A DNA stretch of 17,484 nucleotides from CAG-170 sp022779365 (lineage in GTDB: Bacteria > Bacillota > Clostridia > Oscillospirales > Oscillospiraceae), in assembly GCA_022779365.1 (NCBI GenBank), contig JALFSI010000044.1, positions 1-17,484 of the forward strand. Direction: 5' to 3'. The notes under the pieces were generated by a model. The model made no database searches, had not been told where the DNA came from, and saw nothing but the letters and a program-made list of their open reading frames with translations. Position numbers and translations under genes: made by a program. Position 1 is the stretch's first letter, and every line of letters begins with the position of its first letter. Below, in pieces: positions 6,947 to 14,451 of this stretch.

Positions 6947-7860
6947 GAAAGGGCATAAGAAGAGCGCTGCTGCTCGCGCTGGTGCTGGCGCTGCTGTGCA
7001 TCGGCGCACTGGCGGCGGACAAAGCCGAAGCGACCGTCAAGGATGTCATGGCGGGCTACAACGTGACGGCGAACGCTGCGCTCGACCAGTTTACGCTGAA
7101 CTACGACGCAAGCTCCGACGAACAGCTCGTGATGCTGCTCAAGGACGGCGCGACGCCGACTGAGAACAACATCTATTACATCGATCAGAAGTCCGGCTTG
7201 GGCAATTTCACGATCTACCCCAAGCAATTGACCACGGGTACATATTATGTGGTCGTTGCCAACACCGAGGCGAAAACCGTCGCCACGATCGACTACAAAG
7301 CGGCGGGCGTGCCTGTGAGCGGGACGGCACTGAGCTGGAACGGTACGGACAACGCGACTTATATGCTCTATCCGGGCGATACGACCGACGCTGACATCAT
7401 GGCGGAGTGGAGCACGGAAAAGTTCACCGGCACGCCGTGCGACAGCAAGGGCACGCCCACTGCCAGCGGCAAGCAGTTCGCACAGGAGTTCCGCTTTGAC
7501 ACCGTTGCGGCTGGCAGCTACAAGCTGGCGATCTTCAAGCCCGACAAATACGTCCCGAAGATCATCCGCATCAGCGTGGACGGTGAGGCTGTTGAACTCG
7601 GCGAGCAGAAGCTGTGGCTGTACGGCGATGTGAAGTTCGACGGGAAAATCAGCGTGCTGGATATAACGCAGATTTTGAAGTATCGTGCTGGAAACAGCAC
7701 CCCGCTTACTGACGGAGACCCTCAGGATGTAGCAGATTGCCAGAAGGCAGCCAATGTTACTTATCCGAAGAGTAAGGATGATAAGATTAACGTTCAGGAC
7801 GTAACAAATCTTCTGAAATATCGAGCAGGCATGGAATCCACCTTCGATGTGATGAAGTGA
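6943..7860 (+). CDS. Secreted protein with C-terminal dockerin-like module
   Basis: A 305-residue secreted protein with a signal peptide (about 1-24, ending ALA). Residues 25-120 and 121-222 are beta-rich domains I cannot assign; the stretch just before the dockerin (YKLAIFKPDKYVPKIIRISV) looks like the short beta module that often precedes dockerins. The C-terminus, about 224-305, is dockerin-like: GDVKFDGKISVLD (228-240) matches the first calcium loop (Asp229, Asp233, Asp240; Lys at position 3 instead of Asn), followed by ITQILKYRAG. The second repeat ends KDDKINVQDVTNLLKYRAG, where Asp286 is kept but position 1 is Pro275, so this loop is degenerate. No catalytic motif was seen. It sits between two cohesin-like genes, overlapping the first by 4 nt and 12 nt from the second, which makes them its obvious docking partners. 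GC falls sharply from about 7650. Confidence 0.8.
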   Translation: MRKGIRRALLLALVLALLCIGALAADKAEATVKDVMAGYNVTANAALDQFTLNYDASSDEQLVMLLKDGATPTENNIYYIDQKSGLGNFTIYPKQLTTGTYYVVVANTEAKTVATIDYKAAGVPVSGTALSWNGTDNATYMLYPGDTTDADIMAEWSTEKFTGTPCDSKGTPTASGKQFAQEFRFDTVAAGSYKLAIFKPDKYVPKIIRISVDGEAVELGEQKLWLYGDVKFDGKISVLDITQILKYRAGNSTPLTDGDPQDVADCQKAANVTYPKSKDDKINVQDVTNLLKYRAGMESTFDVMK

Positions 7861-7872
7861 TAGGAGGAGCAA

Positions 7873-10800
7873 ATGAAAAAGAGAATATTAGGAATCATCC
7901 TTGCGTTGGCGATGATTGTTTCGTTCATTCCTGTATCTGTCGCTGCGGCTGAGCCATCTCTTCAGGTGCAGAAGAGCGGTGACAAAGTCACAATGACGTA
8001 TACTGTTCCCAATAGCGTGAGTGTTGATTCTCTGGAACTCAGAATTTCGTTTGACAAAACGAAACTGCAACTCAACACGATTGAATGGGCGAACATTTCG
8101 GGCTTTAGTAACCAGATGGGTACGGATGCAGAAACCGGCAATGTGAATGGCTGGTTCAACGGCACCTGGTCGAATGCGTCCCCTGTCAAAATGCCTGCTG
8201 ACCTTGTGCTCGTGACCGCTGAATTTACCGTGAAGAGTGGCGCACATGGATCTGCTGCGTTCACTGTTACGGATTTGACAATGGTTAACGGCGATGACGA
8301 TATGGCAGAAGAGGCAGGCGCAACGGATACGGGTGCGGCGTGCTCGCTTCCCATCACCGACCCGAATGCGATTACTGCGACGGTCGCTGCGCCGGTGAAG
8401 GGTCAGCTTTTGGCGACCACCGCCACGGTTGCTGCCGATGCACCGTACACAGTGGCTACGGAAAAATATTCGTTCCTTTGGTTCGAGGGCAAGGGCACTG
8501 AGGGTACGCCGGTTACCGGCAACGCCAAGCCGAATCAGGTGTACACCGTGCGCCTGACCCTCGTGGCAAAAGAAGGCGAGTCCTTTGACGTCGCTTCTCT
8601 GAACGGGAAGACCAATACGGCTGGCTGGACAATCGTCACTTTGGGCGCGCCGGGTGCGTCCACTTGCGAAAAGCTGTGGCTGGTTATGATTTTCAAGAAA
8701 ACGGACCCTGCAGCCGCGCTGGGCGGCACGGTCACGATCGACGGTGCGACCGGCGGCAAGGCAAAATTCGGTGATACGCTGACGGCGAATACCACTGATC
8801 TGAACTACGGCAGCGAAGCCCACGACGAAAGCACGTTGCAGTATCAGTGGAGCTATTATAATGGCACAGGTCTGCTTGGCGCGACCAAGACGTATACCGC
8901 AAAGGAAGCTGACATCGGCAAACAGCTCGTGGTCACGGTCAAGAACGCCAATAACTCCGGCAGCGTGACCAGCGACCCCGTGACCATTGAAAGGGCGGAC
9001 TATGCGGGTGCAGCGCCTGCCGCGCCGACGGTCGATGGGGGCAACCCTCTTGCGGTGACGGATGCCTCCATCACGCTGACCTACACTGCCGAGGGCGATT
9101 ACGAATTTGCCTGCGTTGCGAAGGACGGAAACGTTGCGAATGCCACATGGCAGACCGACAAGACCTTTGGAAATTTGCAGCCCAACACGGAGTATGACTT
9201 CTATGCCCGTGTTAAGGAGACGAACACCACCAGTGCGTCTGCTCCTTCGGGAAAGGTGACCGTGAAAACGGGTCTGGCGACTGCTTCTTCGGAGCTTACC
9301 AACACACTTCTGGCGGGGGTCACGCCGTACACCGGCGAATACGACGGCGCGGCGCATAATGCGCTGAATGTCACGGGGCTGGGCACAAGCGGCTGGACTG
9401 TTACGTTCAGCACGGACGGCAATACCTATAGCGATACCATGCCGCAGGTCACGAATGTGAGCGACAGCAAAACGGTCTATGTGAAATTCAGCAACGATGA
9501 CTATGAAAACCATCCTACGGGGACGTATCAGGTGACGGTTAGACCCAAGTCGATCACGTCGATCCTCCCGTATGCGGCGGAGCAGACCTACACCGGCAGC
9601 GCACTTACGACGACCGTATCGCCGAGGGACTACCTCAACGGCTCTGCGTATGTGCTGGTGGCAGACAAGGACTACACGGTCGATTACACCGGCTATGAGA
9701 ACATCAACGTCGCATCCGGCGGTAAGTTCAAGCTGAAGGGCGTCGGCAACTACACCGGCGAAAAGGAATGGACCTTCAAGATCAATCCCAAGTCGATCAG
9801 CGACGTTGCCATTGCTCCGATCAGTGCTATGGATTACGCGAACCGCCAGCTCTGCCCGGATGTTACTGTCACGGGCGACGGCGGCAAGACGCTGAAGAAG
9901 GACACGGATTATACCGTCATCTACGGCGAGAATGAGAATGCCGATGAGGACGGCACGGTCACCGTAAGGGCGACGGCAAATGGCAACTATACCTTTACGG
10001 AAAAGTCCACAACGTTTAAGATCAACAAGGTAGAGTATACCGGCACGAAGACAGCCAGCGACATGGTGCGCAGCAAGGTGACCACGGCTGACAAAACGCT
10101 TGCTCTGCCCGTTTTGCCGGAGGGCGCAAGCTATGGTACGCCTACATTTGGCGGTCAAGCTCTGATCAGCGCCGCCAGTGTGAGCGAGACAGGTGGGCAA
10201 TATGTGCTGACCTACAGCACCACGGCGCAGGCTGGCGAAACGGCGGGCATGATCACGATCCCCGTGACCGGCGCGAGGAACTATAATGACTACGATTATG
10301 TCGTCACCGTCACCGCGAAGGACAAAGAGGACGCGGGTGTGACGATCGACACCGAGCTGCCTCTCAGAGTGATATACGGCAAAACCTATACCGTGACGGC
10401 TTCCGCCGCAACACCGGGCACGGCTGCCGGGACCTGGACTTGGGTATCCTCTGACCCCAGCATTCTGGAGATCGTCTCCGGCGGGAATACCGATACGGTC
10501 ACGGTCAAGGCTGTAAAGGCAAACCCCACCGGCGCGACCCTGACGGCAAAGTATTCCAGCGAGACCCATGAGGATACGGACACAAGAACCTATACGGTCG
10601 CTCAGAAGCCCATTACGGTATCGGGCTTCGGTGTGAACGCCCGCGAATATGACGGCACGGCAACGGTCTATGGCCGAGATGTTAGTACTGGAAATGTGCG
10701 CGTCTTCGGCGCGGTGGAAGGCGACGATGTTTTCGTACAGTTTGCCACTGGCACATACGATGCGAAAGATGCCGGTTCGCGCACGGCGGCGCTGACGCTG

Positions 10801-12270
10801 GAGCTGACCGGCACGCATCGCGACAACTATGTTCTCGAGAATCCGACCTACACTGTCCAGAATGCGCAGATCACGCCGAAGGGCGTCACCATCGGCGGCA
10901 CGGCGGTACAGCCCAGCAAGACCTATGACGGCACGACCGACGCTGTCATCACCAGCACCAGCACCGACTATACGGTGGTGGGTGCGGTCAGTGGCGACAA
11001 TGTGAGCGTCGATGCCACGAACGCAAAGGCGAGCTATGAGAGCAAGGACTTTGGTACGGGCAAGACCGTCACGTTCAGCGGCTTCTCGCTGACGGGCGAC
11101 GACGCGAAGAACTACAAGCTGACCGCCCAGCCCACCGCCAATGCGGACATCACAAAGAGAACGCTCACGGTCACGAGCATCACGGTCGCCGACAAGATCT
11201 ATGACGGCGGGACTGACGCACAGATCACGAACATCGCCTATGGGAACATCGTGTCCGGCGATCAGGTCTACGCGAAAATAACTGCCAGCTTTGCCGATGC
11301 GAACGCGGGCGAAAATAAGCCCGTAACGTTCAAAGTCGAGCACCTTGAGGGCAAGGACGCCAGGAACTATGAGCTTTCCAGCAGCCCCCTGCCTGTGGTG
11401 ACGGCGACGATCCGCGAGGCACAGCTCGTCGGCGCGCCGACATTCGGCAAGGTCACGAAGGCGGGCACGAAGCTGAGCGAGGTCGACTATGATCTCAGCG
11501 GCATCAAGGGTGTAAATGGCGAAGCTGTCTTGGTCAGCTTTGGCTGGGATGACCTGACTCCCGCCGACACGACCGTTGAGGCAAACAAGGCATACGGCTG
11601 GAAAGTCACTACGACGAATCCGAACTATGAGTCTCTGACCGGCTCGACCGTGCTGTACCCTGTTTCCACGAGCTACAGCGATCAGGTCAAGAAGCAGTCC
11701 GAGGAGTTCGAGGCGAAAAAGCGCGGCGAGCTGCCCGAGGACGAGTTGGACTTCCGCGATGTGTATGAGGACGATTACTTCTTTGACGCCGTGCAGTGGG
11801 CTGCCGAAAACGGCATCACCGGCGGCGTGGGCAACGACCGCTTCGGTCCGAGCCTCGATTGCAGCCGCGGGCAGACGATGACGTTCCTGTGGCGCGCGAG
11901 CGGCGAACCCGAACCCGATCCCATCAGCACCGACCTCACCGACGTCGCTGCCGACAGCTACTACTATGAGGCTGTTCTGTGGGCAATGCAGGAGGGCGTC
12001 ACCACCGGCGCGGGCGCGGGCCGCTTCGCTCCCGATGCGACCGTCACGCGCGGTCAGTTCGTGACGTTCCTGTACCGTCTGGCAGGCGCGTCCAGCGACG
12101 GCGTGCATCCGTTCGCGGACGTTCCGGCTGGCTCGTACTACGAAAAGGCGATCGCCTGGGCATTTGCCGAGGGCATCACCAGAGGCACGAGCGGCACGAC
12201 CTTCAGCCCCGACGCGCCCTGCACCAGAGCGCAGATCATCACCTTCCTGTACAGATACTTTAACAGGTAA
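7873..12270 (+). CDS. Giant cohesin-like/Ig-MBG-YDG stalk/SLH surface protein
   Basis: A 1465-residue surface protein. A signal peptide covers about 1-26. A cohesin-like domain (about 28-163) contains the turn LELRISFDKTKLQLNTIEW. Then come Ig-like domains (about 166-275 and 283-376), an FN3-like domain (380-466), a run of MBG-type beta domains (about 480-816), an Ig-like domain (820-910), and three YDG-type repeats (911-1000, 1001-1095, 1096-1182) each carrying a YDGT/YDGG signature (REYDGT, KTYDGT, KIYDGG). One more beta domain, a charged Lys/Glu linker (about 1268-1292) and three SLH domains (1293-1344, 1354-1406, 1412-1465) complete it. It reads as a long stalk, wall-anchored at the C-terminus, that holds a cohesin away from the cell. 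Start: GGAGGAG just upstream of ATG, 12 nt after the dockerin gene. GC is about 40% over the signal-peptide/cohesin part and rises downstream. Domain borders are approximate. Confidence 0.85.
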   Translation: MKKRILGIILALAMIVSFIPVSVAAAEPSLQVQKSGDKVTMTYTVPNSVSVDSLELRISFDKTKLQLNTIEWANISGFSNQMGTDAETGNVNGWFNGTWSNASPVKMPADLVLVTAEFTVKSGAHGSAAFTVTDLTMVNGDDDMAEEAGATDTGAACSLPITDPNAITATVAAPVKGQLLATTATVAADAPYTVATEKYSFLWFEGKGTEGTPVTGNAKPNQVYTVRLTLVAKEGESFDVASLNGKTNTAGWTIVTLGAPGASTCEKLWLVMIFKKTDPAAALGGTVTIDGATGGKAKFGDTLTANTTDLNYGSEAHDESTLQYQWSYYNGTGLLGATKTYTAKEADIGKQLVVTVKNANNSGSVTSDPVTIERADYAGAAPAAPTVDGGNPLAVTDASITLTYTAEGDYEFACVAKDGNVANATWQTDKTFGNLQPNTEYDFYARVKETNTTSASAPSGKVTVKTGLATASSELTNTLLAGVTPYTGEYDGAAHNALNVTGLGTSGWTVTFSTDGNTYSDTMPQVTNVSDSKTVYVKFSNDDYENHPTGTYQVTVRPKSITSILPYAAEQTYTGSALTTTVSPRDYLNGSAYVLVADKDYTVDYTGYENINVASGGKFKLKGVGNYTGEKEWTFKINPKSISDVAIAPISAMDYANRQLCPDVTVTGDGGKTLKKDTDYTVIYGENENADEDGTVTVRATANGNYTFTEKSTTFKINKVEYTGTKTASDMVRSKVTTADKTLALPVLPEGASYGTPTFGGQALISAASVSETGGQYVLTYSTTAQAGETAGMITIPVTGARNYNDYDYVVTVTAKDKEDAGVTIDTELPLRVIYGKTYTVTASAATPGTAAGTWTWVSSDPSILEIVSGGNTDTVTVKAVKANPTGATLTAKYSSETHEDTDTRTYTVAQKPITVSGFGVNAREYDGTATVYGRDVSTGNVRVFGAVEGDDVFVQFATGTYDAKDAGSRTAALTLELTGTHRDNYVLENPTYTVQNAQITPKGVTIGGTAVQPSKTYDGTTDAVITSTSTDYTVVGAVSGDNVSVDATNAKASYESKDFGTGKTVTFSGFSLTGDDAKNYKLTAQPTANADITKRTLTVTSITVADKIYDGGTDAQITNIAYGNIVSGDQVYAKITASFADANAGENKPVTFKVEHLEGKDARNYELSSSPLPVVTATIREAQLVGAPTFGKVTKAGTKLSEVDYDLSGIKGVNGEAVLVSFGWDDLTPADTTVEANKAYGWKVTTTNPNYESLTGSTVLYPVSTSYSDQVKKQSEEFEAKKRGELPEDELDFRDVYEDDYFFDAVQWAAENGITGGVGNDRFGPSLDCSRGQTMTFLWRASGEPEPDPISTDLTDVAADSYYYEAVLWAMQEGVTTGAGAGRFAPDATVTRGQFVTFLYRLAGASSDGVHPFADVPAGSYYEKAIAWAFAEGITRGTSGTTFSPDAPCTRAQIITFLYRYFNR

Positions 12271-12287
12271 GGACGGGTAAAATTTCA

Positions 12288-12319
12288 CCCCCGCCCGGCT
12301 CACCGGGCGGGGGCATTTT
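12288..12319 (+). terminator. GC-rich hairpin after the SLH operon, weak T-tract
   Basis: A perfect 11-bp stem (12288-12298 with 12303-12313, loop CTCA) follows the stop codon by 17 nt. The run after it is only CATTTTAC, poorer than the other terminators here. It probably terminates incompletely and lets some transcript continue into the MFS gene 18 nt on. Confidence 0.65.
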
Positions 12320-12337
12320 ACAAGTCAGGAGAGAATC

Positions 12338-13540
12338 GTGAAAAACGCGAAGCTGAGAAAAAACGCAAAATACTGCGCGATGCAGGCGATCTACTGGATG
12401 CTTGCCTGCATCTGCGTCGCCTATGCGGGCGTGTTTCTGCCCGCGCGGGGCTATTCCAACGCCGAATACGGCGTGATCATGGCGGCAGGCTATGTGCTGG
12501 GGATGCTGCTCCAGCCGCTGGTCTCCAGCCTGACCGACCGCACCACGCGCCTGACAGCGACGCAGATGCTCGCCATCACGACGGTGGCGGTCGCGCTGCC
12601 GGTGACGGGGCTGGCGGTATTCAAAACGCGCGGGATCGCGCTGACCGTGAGCTATGTGTGCTTCCTCGCATTCCAGCTCGTGCTGCAGCCGCTTGTGAAT
12701 GCCTACTGCTTCTACCTGCAAACGCCGGAAGCGCCGATCCGCTTCGGCATCGCGCGCGGCTTTGGCTCGCTTGGCTGGGCGGGGCTGTCGGCGGTGATGG
12801 GCGGGATGGTCACGCGGCTGGGCGACCATATCCTGCCCTACGCGGCGCTCATCGTGCTGGCGCTGATGCTGGTGCTGCTGTATCTGTGCCATCTGGAGGG
12901 ACCGTCGCTCCTGCAGCAGTCAAAAACACGCGGCGGCGCCGTCATGCGCTCCGAGCTGACGCTGCGAAGCCTGTTTGGAAGATACCACGGCTTTTTGTTC
13001 CTGCTGATCGGCAATATGTTCATATTTTTCGGGCATTCGCAGATCGATAATTTCCCGTATCAGGTGCTGACGAATGTCGGCGGCAACAGCACAACGCTGG
13101 GGCTGTTCATCGCGTATACCGCCCTGCTGGAGATTCCGTTCATGTTCCTGTCTGACCGCGTCTGCGAAAAGCTGACGTATCAGCGTGTGCTGCGCCTGTC
13201 CGCCGCGTTCTTCGTGGTCAAAGCGGCGCTGCTGTTTGCAATGCGGTCACTCGCGGGCGTGTTTATCTCGAACTCGTTCCAGATCGTGTCGTTCGCGCTG
13301 TTCGTTCCGGCGGCGGTCATCTACGCCGGGAATGTTGCGGGGGCGCAGGACGCTAACAAAGCGCAGTCGCTCGTGACTGCCACGACCACCGCCGGCAACA
13401 TCCTCACCAGCGCCGTGGGAGGTCTGCTCATCGACGGCATCGGCGTGTACGGAATGCTGGGCGTCGGTGTGGTGGTGACGCTCATCGGCGCGCTGTTCGT
13501 CATCTGCGGCATCGGCAAAAAAGCACTGAAGGTAGTGTAA
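12338..13540 (+). CDS. MFS transporter (LacY/MFS_1-like)
   Basis: A 400-residue membrane protein with about twelve hydrophobic segments in two six-helix halves, split by a polar loop near residues 190-210. The loop after TM2 reads LTDRTTRL, the MFS signature region. RFGIARGFGSLGWA resembles the 'yG-x-x-R-x-x-G-S-x-G' motif of the LacY/phenylpropionate/MFS_1-like branch. Substrate unknown; the branch includes sugar, nucleoside and aromatic-acid symporters. The start is GTG at 12338, with AGGAG 6 nt upstream; no ATG lies nearby in frame. No convincing promoter sits in the 67-nt gap before it, so it likely depends on read-through of the hairpin at 12288. A strong terminator follows. Confidence 0.88.
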   Translation: MKNAKLRKNAKYCAMQAIYWMLACICVAYAGVFLPARGYSNAEYGVIMAAGYVLGMLLQPLVSSLTDRTTRLTATQMLAITTVAVALPVTGLAVFKTRGIALTVSYVCFLAFQLVLQPLVNAYCFYLQTPEAPIRFGIARGFGSLGWAGLSAVMGGMVTRLGDHILPYAALIVLALMLVLLYLCHLEGPSLLQQSKTRGGAVMRSELTLRSLFGRYHGFLFLLIGNMFIFFGHSQIDNFPYQVLTNVGGNSTTLGLFIAYTALLEIPFMFLSDRVCEKLTYQRVLRLSAAFFVVKAALLFAMRSLAGVFISNSFQIVSFALFVPAAVIYAGNVAGAQDANKAQSLVTATTTAGNILTSAVGGLLIDGIGVYGMLGVGVVVTLIGALFVICGIGKKALKVV

Positions 13541-13544
13541 AAAT

Positions 13545-13580
13545 TCTGAGGACTCGTTTGAGTCCTCAGATTATCTTTAT
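13545..13580 (+). terminator. Terminator of the MFS gene
   Basis: A perfect 11-bp stem (13545-13555 with 13560-13570, GTTT loop) is followed by the T-rich tail TTATCTTTAT. It begins 4 nt after the stop codon. Confidence 0.85.
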
Positions 13581-13599
13581 ATAAAATAGCCTCGCAGAG

Positions 13600-13767
13600 T
13601 TTCGCCGCCGCAGCGGCGAAAATGATGTAAATCGTTTTGTCCGGCGGCGTGTACGTCGGACAAAACACACTACGCACTGCGGAGTGTAGAATTTTTGCGC
13701 TTGCGCAAAAATTATGCGTGCAGCAGGGCGCAAACCTCTCAAACGAAAACCCAGCGAAGCGGTTTTC
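13600..13767. repeat. Cluster of tandem hairpins between convergent genes
   Basis: Five stem-loops stand in a row: 13600-13608/13613-13621 (9 bp, loop CGCA); 13634-13643/13657-13666 (10 bp, extended inward by CG and GU pairs); an imperfect one at 13670-13689; 13690-13699/13704-13713 (10 bp, AATTTTTGCG with its complement); and 13745-13751/13761-13767 (7 bp). There is no credible ORF or ribosome-binding site. It lies between the MFS terminator and the bidirectional terminator, where no transcript from a neighbour is needed. It looks like a mobile or dispersed repeat, or a structured RNA; its family is not identified. Confidence 0.5.
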
Positions 13768-13774
13768 ATTTGAA

Positions 13775-13816
13775 TGCAAAAGCGGGAGAATCCTTTTGGA
13801 TTCTCCCGCTTTTGCA
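13775..13816. terminator. Bidirectional terminator between convergent genes
   Basis: A perfect 19-bp stem (13775-13793 with 13798-13816, loop TTTT) holds AAAA/TTTT near each base of the stem, so it can end transcripts from either side. It mainly serves the minus-strand small gene ending at 13854. Confidence 0.82.
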
Positions 13817-13853
13817 ACATCAGTCGCCGCCATTGCAGCGCCTGTGGACTTTA

Positions 13854-14117
13854 TTACGCTTTCGCTTCTTCCGCTTCTTGCTCGTTTTCCAGCTCTGTCA
13901 CGAACTCGAGCATCTTCGCCTCGTCCTCGCGGCAGGTGGTGAACAGCTCCAGGCTGTCGCCCGCCTCGCTGAGGAGCTGACCGAGCGCGATATACTGGCT
14001 CAGCGAGCTTTTCAAGTTCAGCACGTCGCCCTCCGGGGACTTGAGCAGCACGTCGTGCTCGCAGCTAGCGATCGCCTTGCGGAAAGCGTCAACTTCTTTG
14101 ATGTTTTTCAGCTTCAT
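13854..14117 (-). CDS. Small uncharacterised acidic protein
   Basis: An 87-residue soluble protein, MKLKNIKEVDAFRKAI at the start and a very acidic tail (ELENEQEAEEAKA). It has no signal peptide or membrane segment. The core (about 17-75) reads HDVLLKSPEGDVLNLKSSLS, then YIALGQLLSEAG and LELFTTCREDEAKMLEFV, predicted alternating strand and helix. I recognise the pattern as a small conserved protein of Clostridia with no known role, and would not name a function. The start is well supported by GGGAGG 8 nt before ATG and by a clear upstream promoter. It is a single-gene unit ended by the bidirectional terminator. Confidence 0.8.
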   Translation of the reverse strand: MKLKNIKEVDAFRKAIASCEHDVLLKSPEGDVLNLKSSLSQYIALGQLLSEAGDSLELFTTCREDEAKMLEFVTELENEQEAEEAKA

Positions 14118-14166
14118 AATGATTGCCTCCCATGCAATTTTTTCTTTGATTTCTGATTACGCCCGT

Positions 14167-14195
14167 ATTGTAAAGAGTTTTTGCCGGAAATGCAA
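14167..14195 (-). promoter_or_regulatory. Sigma-A-type promoter of the small acidic-protein gene
   Basis: On the minus strand, TTGCAT (14190-14195) and TACAAT (14167-14172) are 17 nt apart, with the start codon about 50 nt downstream. The -35 matches that of the SLH operon promoter exactly. Confidence 0.75.
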
Positions 14196-14382
14196 GACCA
14201 AAACTGTACGAACTAAACAAAAATATACTGTGAGTTTTGGACAAATTGCACAACCGGTGCGTGGATGGGGGACGCCGACTGAAAATCGCTGCATCCAGTA
14301 TACAGGAAAAATCGCCGCGTGTCCAGCGAGTTGCGGCAATTCACAACTTTTTTCCATGCGACTATGCAAATAAATCGTTTTG
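14196..14382. other. Divergent spacer without a recognised feature
   Basis: This is the upstream part of the divergent gap between the small protein and proB. I looked for a T-box (no specifier stem or AGGGTGG-type antiterminator box), another riboswitch, a tRNA and an ORF with a ribosome-binding site, and found none. It is AT-richer than the coding DNA on either side. Confidence 0.5.
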
Positions 14383-14391
14383 TGTTATACT
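14383..14391 (+). promoter_or_regulatory. Extended -10 promoter of proBAC
   Basis: TGTTATACT carries a TGn extension and TATACT (14386-14391). The -35 position 17 nt upstream is TATGCA, a poor match, so the extended -10 would do most of the work. Transcription would start near 14398, giving a leader of about 54 nt. Confidence 0.6.
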
Positions 14392-14411
14392 GTCTGGTAT
14401 TCAAAGCGACC

Positions 14412-14427
14412 GCCCGCGCGTGCGGGC
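14412..14427 (+). other. Short GC hairpin in the proB leader
   Basis: A 6-bp GC stem (14412-14417 with 14422-14427, loop GCGT) lies between the putative start of transcription and the GGAGG at 14439-14443. No T-tract follows, so it is not a terminator; it may stabilise the mRNA 5' end or be neutral. Confidence 0.4.
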
Positions 14428-14451
14428 TGCCCCGAAACGGAGGAAACTGGT

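Noticed and set aside
5672..7009. 445-codon minus-strand open frame opposite the first SLH gene
   Set aside because: Would overlap the divergent promoters and the real gene; composition is that of an antisense shadow.
6943..7860. Glycoside hydrolase or other enzyme carrying the dockerin
   Set aside because: No catalytic motif was found in residues 25-222; the two domains look beta-rich and non-enzymatic.
7888..12303. A 1471-codon open frame on the minus strand opposite the giant surface protein
   Set aside because: It is codon-aligned with the real gene, so its stops would need TTA, CTA or TCA codons on the plus strand, which the gene avoids after its sixth codon. It lacks a ribosome-binding site and encodes a low-complexity Arg/Ala-rich product: a codon-bias artefact.
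13600..13816. CRISPR array
   Set aside because: The hairpins differ in sequence and spacing; there is no repeated unit with regular spacers and no cas gene.
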